Positions 15,281 through 24,084 of a DNA stretch of 64,000 nt are shown piece by piece; within the stretch, counting starts at the first letter, position 1, and each line of letters begins with the position of its first letter. Both the position numbers and the translations under genes were made by a program. The notes below the pieces were generated by a model. It was not told the origin of the DNA. It saw only the letters and a list, made by a program, of their open reading frames with translations, and did not search any database. The stretch is from CBDCYS01 sp965226185. Lineage in GTDB: Bacteria > Acidobacteriota > Terriglobia > Bryobacterales > UBA6623. The stretch covers positions 2,232,001 to 2,296,000 of the forward strand of contig CBDDCT010000007.1 of the NCBI GenBank assembly GCA_965226185.1. Reading direction: 5' to 3'.

Positions 15281-17966
15281 AAGGCAGCAACTTAAATTCC
15301 GGCGAGTTCACCAGCGCCCAAAGCGCGTCTTCAAAACGTTCCCGGTACTCCGGCTTCAAAGTCTCGGTCGGGTCGTCTCCCATGCGAACCTTGCGCTCCT
15401 CTTCCATCCGGATGAGAGTCGCTTTGGAATCCATATGACTGGCCCAAGAAACGCGGCTGTCCGTCTTGTTGGAGTCGTCAACTTCCGAAAGAACGGCGCC
15501 CTCCACCTTGCGGTCATCGTAGACCGGCCGCAAGTAGTCGGCGAATACTTCGCTCTCCTGATCCGTCGGCGGACGCGAAAGGACCCGCAGATAGGCCTCG
15601 CGAATAAGATCCTCCAGAGGACGATCATCGAGTGACAATCTGGTAAATACGCTGTCGTCGGAGAGCCGCGTAATGCGCGTCCCCATGGCGCCATTCGCCA
15701 GCATCAGCGTTTGCATCGGCGATGGCCCGTCGTCCCGGTCCGTGGCCGGGTTTTGGCGTGACTGCCTCCAGCCGAACGTGGTGAGCATGTCGACAAGCGC
15801 CTGTGCCCGAGGAAGCGCCAAGGACGGGCGGTCGCGTTCGTTGGAAAGGGCCGTCAGCTCCCAGGCACGCCGCGGAATCCCCATATTGAGGAACTGGCGC
15901 AAAGGCCGGTCCCCGGGCGGATTCAAGTTCAACGGCTCGCAATCGAGGTTCTTTCCCACGCTGAGATGCGCCGAGTCGATCACTTGCTCCGCCGACATGC
16001 GGCGCCGCAGGGGCCCGGCAAAGAGCGTGTGCCGCGCGCTGCCCGGGTCGGAGGCTTGCGGGTCCGGCTTGCGCTGGTAGGCGTTCGAGGAAAAGATCAG
16101 GCGGGCCATGTGCTTGGGGTCGTAGCCGCCTTCCATCACTTCCCTTGCCAGGTAGCTCAGCAACGCGGGGTGAGACGGTTCGGCCCGCGACCAGTCGTGC
16201 GCCGGCTCTACCAGCCCGCGCCCCATGTAGCGCTTCCACATACGGTTGGCCAGGACTTGCGTGAAACGCTCGTTCCGCGGCGCAACCGTCAAAGTGGCCA
16301 GCAAGTGGCGGCTTGGAACCGAGGTGTTGCTCGGCGGCTCGGCAAGAGTTGTCTCGTTGATCAGATTCCGGAACGGCCAGTGCGGATCAATGTTATCTCC
16401 CGGCTTGAGGGAAATCTTGACGTAGGGCTTGCGCGCACCTTCCCGGATTGGCACCGTGCTCGACTCGGGAAGCTCCAGCGGCTTGCCTTCGAGCATGGCC
16501 GCGATATTGAAAAGGTCCTTTTGCTTGAAAGGATGGAATGGCGCGTCATGGCACCTGGCGCACGACAGTTTGCGGGCAAGAAACGCTTGTGAGATGACAT
16601 CCGCCTTCGCCGCCATCGGGGCATCGTTGAGGCTGGCCATGCCGAACGCTCGCGGCATGCCTTTGTACAGACTGCCTTCCATTTCAATCAGCTCGGTAGC
16701 CATCCGATCGAAAGGAACGCCGTCGCTGAAGACTTGGTGAATCCACCAGCGGAAGGGCCCCGTGTTGTTGAGGTCCGGTTTGAGGATGCCGGGATTCTCC
16801 GCCAGCACATCCTGCCAATAGGGAACCCAGTTGTCGGCCCAGCCTGGATGATTCAGCAAACGCTCGATGGCCCGTTGCCGGCGTGTTTCGGGCGGATCGG
16901 CCAAGTAGGCCGTAATCTCGGCCGGAGTCGGGATTACGCCGATCGTGTCCAGCGACAACCTGCGCAAGAACCCGAGATCCGAGGTCAGCGGCATGGGCTC
17001 GACGCCCGCGTCTTCGAGCTTGGCCACAATGAAACGGTCGATGTCATTGCGCACGGCCTGCTGGGAGGCAACCTCGGGAACTGCCACCTCGGGCTGGGTC
17101 TTCAGCCACTCGCGAACTTGGCGGTGCCGCACACTCCAAGCCGTCTCGACTTCGTCGTCGATTGCCCGCCGGCGATCGATGTCCCCAGCCCCGTGGCGCG
17201 CGACCACACTGGCCTCGTAGGTTCGCCATTCTTTGTCGGTAAGTAACGGAGCGCTGTCGCCGCCCAGCAGGCGGTCCATTTCACCAGGCCGTGCGTAGCT
17301 CACCGACAGCTCGGACGCGTCGGGTACCAGGCCGTACCCGCCCACGACGGCGAATAAGGTGAAGATGTGAGGAGCGCCGTCCAATTCGACCGAAGCCACG
17401 GCGTCCTTATGCGGGTAGTAGGCAGGCCGCCGCTGCGAATCGTCGTACTCGACCTCTGGCGGAAGCGGGTCGTTGCTCGATTGATTGGGTTTTTGCGGCT
17501 CGGTTACCGCCACCACCTTGCCGTCGACCTCGAGCCGCGAAGCCCCCTTCGAGCGCAGCCGGAACTGATAGCTTCCGGCCGGCAGCGCCCGCTCGATGGT
17601 GGCCTTCAGGACGAACGGCTCGGTGTAGTCCAGCGCTAGGCCGTTCTTTGAGAACTTCGTCGGAATACGCGGGAACCCGAACGCCGACTCGGTGTAGCGA
17701 ATCGAAGGCTTCAGACCGCTGAGATCGATGTCGTCAGCGGTGTGCTGGGCGTACTTCTTGTTGTAACCCTCTCCAGGATTTTCCGGCTGGGGCGGTTCTG
17801 GCAGGTTTTCATACAACTCGACCTCGACCGGTCCCGTTCCCTCCAACGCTGGGCTGGCGGCCCACCCCGCCATCACCAGCGTGAGGCCGACTAGCGGCGT
17901 CAACACACCATTGAATCGTCGCCGGAATGGCGGCCGCCGATTGAAATCGAGGAGCATCATTCCCAT
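15279..17966 (-). CDS. DUF1549/DUF1553 protein (planctomycete-type cytochrome-like)
   Basis: An 895-residue protein; start backed by GAGGTGA. After a leader (about residues 20-40, 'GLTLVMAGWAASPALEG'), a PA14/CBM-like beta domain spans about 90-225 ('PAGSYQFRLRSKGASRLEVDGK'). DUF1549 covers about 305-510 ('NDIDRFIVAKLEDAGVEPMP', 'RRLSLDTIGVIPTPAEITAYL') and includes a heme-type CARCH motif at 469-473. DUF1553 covers about 560-830 ('NERFTQVLANRMWKRYMGRGL', 'SNAYQRKP'). Such proteins pair with DUF1501 in Planctomycetes and Acidobacteria and are thought to be envelope redox or polysaccharide-related proteins; activity unproven. The DUF1501 gene follows on the same strand. Confidence 0.9.
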   Translation of the reverse strand: MGMMLLDFNRRPPFRRRFNGVLTPLVGLTLVMAGWAASPALEGTGPVEVELYENLPEPPQPENPGEGYNKKYAQHTADDIDLSGLKPSIRYTESAFGFPRIPTKFSKNGLALDYTEPFVLKATIERALPAGSYQFRLRSKGASRLEVDGKVVAVTEPQKPNQSSNDPLPPEVEYDDSQRRPAYYPHKDAVASVELDGAPHIFTLFAVVGGYGLVPDASELSVSYARPGEMDRLLGGDSAPLLTDKEWRTYEASVVARHGAGDIDRRRAIDDEVETAWSVRHRQVREWLKTQPEVAVPEVASQQAVRNDIDRFIVAKLEDAGVEPMPLTSDLGFLRRLSLDTIGVIPTPAEITAYLADPPETRRQRAIERLLNHPGWADNWVPYWQDVLAENPGILKPDLNNTGPFRWWIHQVFSDGVPFDRMATELIEMEGSLYKGMPRAFGMASLNDAPMAAKADVISQAFLARKLSCARCHDAPFHPFKQKDLFNIAAMLEGKPLELPESSTVPIREGARKPYVKISLKPGDNIDPHWPFRNLINETTLAEPPSNTSVPSRHLLATLTVAPRNERFTQVLANRMWKRYMGRGLVEPAHDWSRAEPSHPALLSYLAREVMEGGYDPKHMARLIFSSNAYQRKPDPQASDPGSARHTLFAGPLRRRMSAEQVIDSAHLSVGKNLDCEPLNLNPPGDRPLRQFLNMGIPRRAWELTALSNERDRPSLALPRAQALVDMLTTFGWRQSRQNPATDRDDGPSPMQTLMLANGAMGTRITRLSDDSVFTRLSLDDRPLEDLIREAYLRVLSRPPTDQESEVFADYLRPVYDDRKVEGAVLSEVDDSNKTDSRVSWASHMDSKATLIRMEEERKVRMGDDPTETLKPEYRERFEDALWALVNSPEFKLLP

Positions 17967-18237
17967 TTACGTCACCTCGCGAACTTCACGACTACGCTGC
18001 ACTTTGGATACACTCCCGCCGACAAACTGGTCCGTTTACATTATTCAGCATCTTGACAGATATTACAAGGTTTAATAAACCGTTTCTAAACCCTCAAGTA
18101 GTTGTGAACGGAAGGCGGGCCGAAATCACAAAACCCGGCAGTGGGCTCACGGTTTCGTACGAGGAGGTTATTGAAGGCGAGGCCCCACCAGGGCAAGGGG
18201 CGACTACGACAGCCCCCAGCTCCGTCCCGCTGGCCGG

Positions 18238-19152
18238 CTATTTGGCCGCTAACCATCGAACGGCGTTTTCGACGATTTTGAGGGGATACTTCTGCTTGAA
18301 GATCGGGTAGGTCTCGTGCCCCGGGCGGAAGTAAAATACCTTGCCCTCGCCGAGGGTCCACACCATACCGCCGCGGAACCAGCCGCCGGTTCTCCATTTC
18401 TCTTGAAAAATCACGGCATCGGGATCAGGCACGTGGAAAGGTTCGTCGTACATTTCCGACTCGGGGATTTCGAACGTTGCCGGAATGCCTTTGGCGATCG
18501 GATGGCCGGGTTGCAGCATGGTCACCTTGCTGGGTTTCCCATCGGCCCGAACTCCAGGGAAGACGCAGTTCGGCAGATCGACTCGCACCTGCCGCACTCC
18601 GTTCCCGCGCTTGAAGGCGTAATAGGCGGGCGTCACTAGTGAGTCGTAGGTCGGAGGCATCCGTCCCGGCACGGCGACAAACTCGAACTTCGTCCCGGGA
18701 TCGGGATAGCGGCGGCGCGCGTCCGCTCGAGTGCGCTCGGCCATCGCTTCCATGAAAGGGCTGCTCCAGTGGGCCGCATGAAGGGCGATGAGCGACAGTT
18801 TGCCCGCTTTGATCCGCTCCACGATGTTTAGGCTGATCTCGGCCGCAAGCTCCCCGTGGCGGCGGTGTCCCCACCAGACCAGGACATCGGTTTCGTCGAG
18901 CGATTTGGCGGTGATGCCCTGATTGGCGTCGTCGAGGCGGGCCGAGCGAACCTCGAAGCCCGGCTGTTTCTTCAGATAAGCAGCGATTTCGTTGCCGAGG
19001 AAATTGTCATAGGCCTGGGCTTGTTCGGGCTGTTGCTCATCCCAGACAAGGACTCGTACAGGGCTGGGCTGGGCGCCCAAATGCGAGACGACACACGCGC
19101 CGATTAGGACGGCGGCGATGCCATGGGGGAAATGAGAGAGTTTTCTGATCAT
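18238..19152 (-). CDS. Exported ThuA-domain protein
   Basis: A 304-residue protein with a leader (to about residue 27, 'HFPHGIAAVLIGACVVSHLGAQ') and GAGGAC before the start. The rest is a ThuA (trehalose-utilisation) class I glutamine-amidotransferase-like domain: 'VRVLVWDEQQPEQAQAYDN', 'DVLVWWGHRRHGEL', 'LSLIALHAAHWSSPFMEAM', 'GHPIAKGIPATFEI' and 'GMVWTLGEGKVFYFRPGHET'. ThuA proteins are associated with sugar oxidation pathways but the exported forms have no established activity. It fits with the other exported sugar-related genes of this half of the window. Confidence 0.87.
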   Translation of the reverse strand: MIRKLSHFPHGIAAVLIGACVVSHLGAQPSPVRVLVWDEQQPEQAQAYDNFLGNEIAAYLKKQPGFEVRSARLDDANQGITAKSLDETDVLVWWGHRRHGELAAEISLNIVERIKAGKLSLIALHAAHWSSPFMEAMAERTRADARRRYPDPGTKFEFVAVPGRMPPTYDSLVTPAYYAFKRGNGVRQVRVDLPNCVFPGVRADGKPSKVTMLQPGHPIAKGIPATFEIPESEMYDEPFHVPDPDAVIFQEKWRTGGWFRGGMVWTLGEGKVFYFRPGHETYPIFKQKYPLKIVENAVRWLAAK

Positions 19153-19240
19153 ATCGATAGTCCTCTACCCTTGGTGAACGGATCGGAGACAGTGTATCAC
19201 GGGGTCAGAAGAGCGGGAATGCGATCAGCGACTTGGCATA

Positions 19241-20821
19241 ATGAAACACTACCTGCTCATGGCTATCGCGAACCGACCACGCCCGGTTGTCCTCACCATC
19301 ATGGATGGCTGGGGAGAGAACCCCAGTCCCGAAAACAATGCCGTTGCGATGGCTCGCACGCCGAACTTCGACCGGCTGCGGCGCGAGTATCCTCATACTC
19401 TGATTCGGACGGACGGACCCTTCGTTGGGCTCCCCGAAGGCCAGATGGGCAACAGCGAGGTCGGGCACCTCAACATTGGCGCGGGACGCATCGTCAAGAT
19501 GGACGTCACTCGTATCGATGACATGATCGCGAGCGGCGAGTTCTCTTCAAACGAAGTGCTCAGGGCCGCCATGGCGCACGGGCGGCCGCGGCGGCTGCAC
19601 CTGATGGGACTCGTTAGCCCTGGCGGCGTTCACTCGCATACGAATCACCTTTACGCGCTGCTCGAGATGGCGAAGAGGGAAGGCGCCGGGCGCGTCTACG
19701 TTCACTGCTTTACCGATGGCCGCGACGTGCCGCCCGAGACCGGCGCCGGCTACATTGGCGAGCTGGGAGCCAAGATGCGGGAAATTGGCATCGGCCGCAT
19801 TGCCACGATTTCGGGACGCTACTACGCCATGGATCGCGACCGCCGCTGGGAGCGCGTCGAGCGGGCTTTTCGGGCCATGGTTGTTGGGGAAGGCGCCAAA
19901 GCCTCCGAGCCCGCGGGAGCCATGCGGGCATCTTATGCGGGCGGCGTGACGGATGAGTTCGTCGAACCGGCCGTTCTGGTCGACGATCGGGGTGAGCCCG
20001 TCGGCAGCATTCAGGATGAGGACGCTGTTATCTTCTTCAACTTTCGGGCCGACCGCGCACGGCAGATCTCCATCGCCTTGAACGGCGCGGCGTTGAACGA
20101 TCCCGGGCTAGAGCAGCCGGCGCGTTCGCTGGCGCCGAAAAACCTGCACTACGTCACGATGACGCGGTACGAGCGAAACTACCCGTTCCCTAATGTGCTG
20201 CCACCGCACAGGCCCGAGCGGATTCTCGGCGAGATCTGCGCGGAGCACGGCCTGAGCAACCTGCGGACAGCCGAGACCGAGAAGTATCCACACGTCACTT
20301 ATTTCTTCAATGGGGGCGCTGAAAAGCCCTTCGAGGGCGAAGCGAGGGAGATGGTTGCTTCGCCCAAGGTCGCCACTTACGATTTGCAGCCGGAAATGAG
20401 CGCGGCCGGCGTTTGCGATGTCGTGGTGAAAGGGATTGAGAGCGAGGCGTTTGATCTGATCGTCGTCAACTTCGCCAACGGCGACATGGTGGGGCATACC
20501 GGCGTCATCCCCGCCGCCGTCAAGGCGATTGAAACGGTAGACGAATGCCTGGGGCGAATTCACGAACCTCTGAGGCGGCAGGGTGGAGCATGGATCGTCA
20601 CGGCGGACCACGGCAACGCGGATCTGCTGGTCGATCCCGAAACCGGCGAGCCGCATACCTATCACACGACGTTCCCGGTGCCCTTGGTTGTTGTGAGCGA
20701 GTTTCAAGGGAAGCTCAGAGAAGGCGGATCGCTGAGGGACATTGCACCGACTATTTTGGGTTTGCTGGGTGTCGAACAGCCTGAGGAAATGACCGGGCAG
20801 GACTTGCGGACCGCGCCCTAG
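19241..20821 (+). CDS. gpmI: 2,3-bisphosphoglycerate-independent phosphoglycerate mutase
   Basis: A 526-residue protein, normal length for GpmI, interconverting 3- and 2-phosphoglycerate with two Mn ions. Motifs: 'LTIMDGWGENPSPENNAVAM' (metal Asp), 'LPEGQMGNSEVGHLNIGAGR' with the phospho-acceptor Ser at about residue 72, 'HCFTDGRDVPP', 'RYYAMDRDRRWER', 'FFNFRADRARQI', 'NFANGDMVGHTG' and 'TADHGNADLL'. The start is either the ATG at 19241 or the one at 19259; neither has a strong ribosome-binding site. Cytosolic glycolytic enzyme; divergent from the ThuA gene. Confidence 0.96.
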   Translation: MKHYLLMAIANRPRPVVLTIMDGWGENPSPENNAVAMARTPNFDRLRREYPHTLIRTDGPFVGLPEGQMGNSEVGHLNIGAGRIVKMDVTRIDDMIASGEFSSNEVLRAAMAHGRPRRLHLMGLVSPGGVHSHTNHLYALLEMAKREGAGRVYVHCFTDGRDVPPETGAGYIGELGAKMREIGIGRIATISGRYYAMDRDRRWERVERAFRAMVVGEGAKASEPAGAMRASYAGGVTDEFVEPAVLVDDRGEPVGSIQDEDAVIFFNFRADRARQISIALNGAALNDPGLEQPARSLAPKNLHYVTMTRYERNYPFPNVLPPHRPERILGEICAEHGLSNLRTAETEKYPHVTYFFNGGAEKPFEGEAREMVASPKVATYDLQPEMSAAGVCDVVVKGIESEAFDLIVVNFANGDMVGHTGVIPAAVKAIETVDECLGRIHEPLRRQGGAWIVTADHGNADLLVDPETGEPHTYHTTFPVPLVVVSEFQGKLREGGSLRDIAPTILGLLGVEQPEEMTGQDLRTAP

Positions 20822-20855
20822 CCCCAATACCGCCTGGTCATGAGAAAATCTCAGC

Positions 20856-20888
20856 CGGCCGGACAGAGGCGTGGACGGAAGTCCAAGG
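20856..20888. repeat. Dispersed palindrome, copy 1 (decayed right arm)
   Basis: GGCCGGACAGAGGCGTGGACGG is followed by AAGTCC and then diverges. It matches the palindromes at 23959-23992 and 58001-58026 (stem GCGYGGAC, loop GGAA). It lies just after the gpmI stop. Confidence 0.6.
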
Positions 20889-21000
20889 GGTGTACTGCAA
20901 AGGTGAGCCCGCTGAATCCACCCACCCCGTAGCAAAATGACCAGCCGACCGAAAGACCGTCGTCGGGCCAAGAATCAACCGAATCACGGAGCAACGCACC

Positions 21001-21453
21001 ATGCCCTTCGGACGATACTACGAAGAATTTGAAGCCGGCCAAGTCTTCAAACACTGGCCCGGACGCACGATTAGCGAGGCCGATGACACCTGGTTCAGCT
21101 TGCTGACGATGAATCAGAATCCGCTTCACATCGACGCGCACTACGCCAGCCAGTTGCAGCATGGGCAGCGCCTGGTGGTTGGGCCGCTCGTTTTCAGCAT
21201 TGTTGTCGGGATGAGCGTCGCCGATATCAGCGGCCGCGCGATCGCCAATCTCGAGTATCAAGAGATCAAGCACGTCGCGCCTGTCTTTCATGGAGACACG
21301 ATTTACGCCGAAAGCCGTATTCTTGACATGCGCGAGTCGAAAACGAAGCCGGATCGCGGGCTGATCTACGTCGAGTCGAGGGGGTTCAATCAGCGGGATG
21401 AAACCGTGCTCACGCTGAAACGGACGGTATTGGTGCCCAAGAGGCCGGGTTGA
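21001..21453 (+). CDS. MaoC-like (R)-specific enoyl-CoA hydratase family protein
   Basis: A 150-residue single hot-dog domain protein. It begins 'GRYYEEFEAGQVFKHWPGRTISEADDTWFSLLTMNQNPLHID', with the MaoC hydratase motif (D..x..NP.H.D), then 'HYASQLQHGQRLVVGPLVFSI' and 'FHGDTIYAESRILDMRESK'. These proteins hydrate enoyl-CoA thioesters or, in mesaconyl-CoA and related pathways, beta-methyl-malyl type substrates. It is 109 bp ahead of a BMC shell gene on the same strand, so its CoA-thioester substrate may connect with the microcompartment; this is inference. Confidence 0.85.
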   Translation: MPFGRYYEEFEAGQVFKHWPGRTISEADDTWFSLLTMNQNPLHIDAHYASQLQHGQRLVVGPLVFSIVVGMSVADISGRAIANLEYQEIKHVAPVFHGDTIYAESRILDMRESKTKPDRGLIYVESRGFNQRDETVLTLKRTVLVPKRPG

Positions 21454-21561
21454 GCGGCTCACGCCGGCAGGATTGTCCGCTCTCGATCGCAGGCTCCGAT
21501 TTGTGAACCTGCCGCACACTGTGTTAGCTTGACGGGTTACGGTTTGAAACGAGGAGATTCG

Positions 21562-21846
21562 ATGGAAGCGCTTGGAATGGTCGAAACCAAAGGTTTGACC
21601 GCTGCGATCGAGGCGGCTGACGCCATGGTCAAAGCGGCGAACGTGGTGCTGCAAGGGAAAGAGTATATCGGAGCCGGGTTCGTCTTGGTAACCGTGCGCG
21701 GGGACGTCGGCGCCGTCAAGGCAGCAACGGACGCCGGGGCCGCCGCCGCGCGGCGAGTCGGTGAGCTGGTCAGTGTACACGTCATTGCGCGCCCCCACGA
21801 CGAAGCCGAAAAGGTCATCCCGAAAACCGGGGTCAAGGGCAAGTAA
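21562..21846 (+). CDS. Bacterial microcompartment shell protein, BMC-H (EutM/PduA type)
   Basis: A 94-residue protein; the ATG at 21562 follows GAGGAG, and the first 11 residues of the longer frame are discarded. It is a single BMC domain of canonical length: 'MEALGMVETKGLTAAIEAAD', 'VKAANVVLQGKEYIGAGFV', 'VTVRGDVGAVKAATDAGAAA', 'VGELVSVHVIARPHDEAEKV'. BMC-H proteins form hexameric tiles of the shell around encapsulated aldehyde-processing enzymes. The pore loop reads 'YIGAGF' rather than the common GSG. The next gene is a CoA-acylating aldehyde dehydrogenase. No BMC-P pentamer or BMC-T gene is in the window, so this is probably a satellite part of a locus. Confidence 0.95.
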   Translation: MEALGMVETKGLTAAIEAADAMVKAANVVLQGKEYIGAGFVLVTVRGDVGAVKAATDAGAAAARRVGELVSVHVIARPHDEAEKVIPKTGVKGK

Positions 21847-21857
21847 GGCCGCTTTTC

Positions 21858-21927
21858 CGAGCCGTGACCGCCAAAACTGGCGGGGAAATCGGGACGAACA
21901 TTCAGAGCCGTGACCGTTAGGAAGCGG
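21858..21927. repeat. Two copies of a GAGCCGTGACCG repeat between the BMC and aldehyde dehydrogenase genes
   Basis: CGAGCCGTGACCGCC at about 21859 and AGAGCCGTGACCGTTAGGAAGCGG at about 21904 share the core GAGCCGTGACCG. The same core recurs at 24021-24046, and related sequences form an inverted pair at 25869-25996. These are small dispersed non-coding repeats confined to intergenic gaps. Confidence 0.6.
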
Positions 21928-22020
21928 CCCACTGGACTATTCTTCGCGGTCTTCACGGTTCGGGGAGCCAACGGCCGATCACGCTTCCGGTTCTGAGTTT
22001 CCACCCTATCGAACGTCCAG

Positions 22021-23910
22021 ATGTTGGAAGACAAAGACCTCAAGTCCGTTCAGGAAGTCCGGACAAAGATCGCCCTCGCGTATGAGGCGTCCCAGAAGTA
22101 CCGGACTTACACCCAGGAGCAGGTTGACCAAATCATCGACCGCGTCGCGGCCGTCGCTCGCGCCAACTGTGAGCGCCTCGCGAAAATGGCCGTCGAGGAA
22201 ACTGGATATGGCAACGTCCGAGACAAGGTTGCCAAGAACCTGCTGAACTCCGACCTGTTGCACAAGGCGATCCGGCCCATGAAAACGGCCGGAATCATTC
22301 GCGAGGACCGCGAGAACGGCATCATCGAGATTGCCGAGCCGGTTGGCGTTGTTGGGGCCATCTTGCCTACGACGAACCCCACGTCGACGGCTTTTTTTAA
22401 GATCCTGATTTGCCTGAAAGCGCGCAATGCGATCGTTATCAGTCCCCACCCGAGGGCGGTGCGATGCACTTGCGAAACGGCCGGGCTGCTGGCGAAAGCG
22501 GCGGAAGAAGCCGGGGCGCCGCAAGGCATCGTGCAATGCCTGAACGAGGCGACGATCCAGGGCACCGGCGAGCTGATGAAGCACCGGCGGACCGGGGTGA
22601 TTCTGTCGACCGGAGGCGCGGGCATCGTTCGCGCGGCTTACTCGAGCGGAACACCGGCGCTGGGCGTGGGGCCTGGCAATGTAGCGGTCTTGCTCGAGGC
22701 GTCCGCCGATGTTGATCAGGCGATCGCCGCCGTCGTCGAGGGCAAGTCTTTCGACTACGGCACGGTTTGTTCGAGCGAGCAGACGGTAGTCGCCGAAGCC
22801 ACCAGCCGCGACCGTGTTTTGGCGGCGCTCAAGGCCAACAAAGCGTATCTCTGTGACGCGCAGCAGTCGCTGGCGCTTCAGAAGCTGCTGATTGCTCCCA
22901 ACTTCGGCATCAATCCTGACTGCGTGGGGCAGGCGCCCGCCAAGATCGCCGAGATGGCGGGGTTCAGCGTTCCGGCCGACTCCAGCATTCTGGCCGTCGA
23001 GCTGGAAGGCGTCGGGCGCGACTACCCGATGTCGGCTGAAAAGCTCTCGCCGGTGCTGACCGTCTATTTCGTGCGCGATTTCCAGGAAAGCCTCGATGCT
23101 TGCGAGACGATACTGAACTTCGGGGGACGCGGGCACACCTGCGTGATTCATTCGAAAAATGACGAGCGCATTCTCGAGTTTGGCCTGAGGATGCCGGCCT
23201 TCCGCGTGCTGGTGAACACGCCCGCGCCGCAGGGTTCGACCGGCATTACGACGAATGTCCTGCCGTCGATGACACTGGGCTGTGGAGCAATCGCCGGCAA
23301 CATCACCAGTGACAACGTCGGCCCGATGCACTTGATTAACATCAAGCGCATTGCCTACCACGTGCGCGATGCTGAATCCGCATTCGAAAGCCCGGAAGCG
23401 CAAGCCTATTTCGCCGGACGGCCTATCCCAGGCGCAGCCGCGGCGCAACCTTCCGTGACGATGAGTCCGCCTTCTTTAGCGGGAACAGGGCAGTCGCGGA
23501 TCAGTGATGCCGTCGGACGCTACCTGGCGCAACGTGGTCTCCCGGCTCCGGCCAAGCCGACTGTGGCGGGAGGAACCGCGCCGGTGACACTGGCCGCGAT
23601 CGCCAATCCCGCGGCGTCCGTCGTCGACCAGTTTTTGTCGAAGCGGCGCGGGGGAGCGGCTCTTGCCACATCGCCAGGCTCAGCGACGGGGGGGGCCGCG
23701 CCCGCGAATCGAAACACAGCCGCTGCAACCGCGGAGTCTTCTCCAGCCCCGCCGGCTCCGCCTGTCGTGGTTGTGCCGTTTGTCAGCGAAGATGACGTGC
23801 GGCAGGCGATTCTAAAAGAGCAGAAAATCTACATCGACGCGAGCACGATCGTGACGCCCGCTGCCCGCGACCTCGGGGACGCTCGCGGTGTTCTGGTGCG
23901 GACCAATTAG
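22021..23910 (+). CDS. CoA-acylating aldehyde dehydrogenase with C-terminal encapsulation tail
   Basis: A 629-residue protein, about 150 longer than EutE/PduP. Residues 1-465 form the dehydrogenase: 'PVGVVGAILPTTNPTSTAFFK' at about 107-127, 'TGGAGIVRAAYSSGTPALGVGPGN' at 197-220, catalytic Cys at 250 in 'FDYGTVCSSEQT', and 'GGRGHTCVIH'. The family oxidises aldehydes to acyl-CoA with NAD. After a linker, residues about 491-506 (SRISDAVGRYLAQRGL) and 528-542 (ANPAASVVDQFLSKR) are two amphipathic helices resembling encapsulation peptides, separated by Pro/Ala-rich linkers. The last 44 residues ('VSEDDVRQAILKEQKIYIDA', 'TIVTPAARDLGD') form a separate module. It follows the BMC-H gene by 174 bp. 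No ribosome-binding site is evident. Confidence 0.93.
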   Translation: MLEDKDLKSVQEVRTKIALAYEASQKYRTYTQEQVDQIIDRVAAVARANCERLAKMAVEETGYGNVRDKVAKNLLNSDLLHKAIRPMKTAGIIREDRENGIIEIAEPVGVVGAILPTTNPTSTAFFKILICLKARNAIVISPHPRAVRCTCETAGLLAKAAEEAGAPQGIVQCLNEATIQGTGELMKHRRTGVILSTGGAGIVRAAYSSGTPALGVGPGNVAVLLEASADVDQAIAAVVEGKSFDYGTVCSSEQTVVAEATSRDRVLAALKANKAYLCDAQQSLALQKLLIAPNFGINPDCVGQAPAKIAEMAGFSVPADSSILAVELEGVGRDYPMSAEKLSPVLTVYFVRDFQESLDACETILNFGGRGHTCVIHSKNDERILEFGLRMPAFRVLVNTPAPQGSTGITTNVLPSMTLGCGAIAGNITSDNVGPMHLINIKRIAYHVRDAESAFESPEAQAYFAGRPIPGAAAAQPSVTMSPPSLAGTGQSRISDAVGRYLAQRGLPAPAKPTVAGGTAPVTLAAIANPAASVVDQFLSKRRGGAALATSPGSATGGAAPANRNTAAATAESSPAPPAPPVVVVPFVSEDDVRQAILKEQKIYIDASTIVTPAARDLGDARGVLVRTN

Positions 23911-23958
23911 TGCCCGTATAGTCAAATCGTCGCCGATCATGGCAAGAAAATTGCAAAT

Positions 23959-24046
23959 GGCCGGACAAAGGCGTGGACGGAAGTCCACGCTCAAGCGAGG
24001 CGAGGCAGGAAACCCGATTCAGAGCCGTGACCGTGAGGGAGCGGTT
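23959..24046. repeat. Dispersed palindrome copy 2 and adjoining GAGCCGTGACCG repeat
   Basis: The hairpin GCGTGGAC-GGAA-GTCCACGC (23971-23990) is perfect. It is followed at 24021 by AGAGCCGTGACCGTGAGGGAGCGG, the second repeat type. Together they fill most of the gap between the aldehyde dehydrogenase and recJ. There is no T-tract, so a classical terminator is unlikely. Confidence 0.7.
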
Positions 24047-24084
24047 AGCCGCTTCGCCGCGCCTCATCCGCCCGCCGCGACCCG

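Noticed and set aside
18049..18076. TTGACA followed by TAATAA as a plus-strand promoter
   Set aside because: Spacing is only about 14 bases and no plus-strand gene follows; the next genes are on the other strand.
22006..23448. 480-codon minus-strand frame opposite the aldehyde dehydrogenase
   Set aside because: It is the codon-position shadow of a highly conserved enzyme gene in GC-rich DNA; its translation (Arg/His/Asp-rich) shows no domain.
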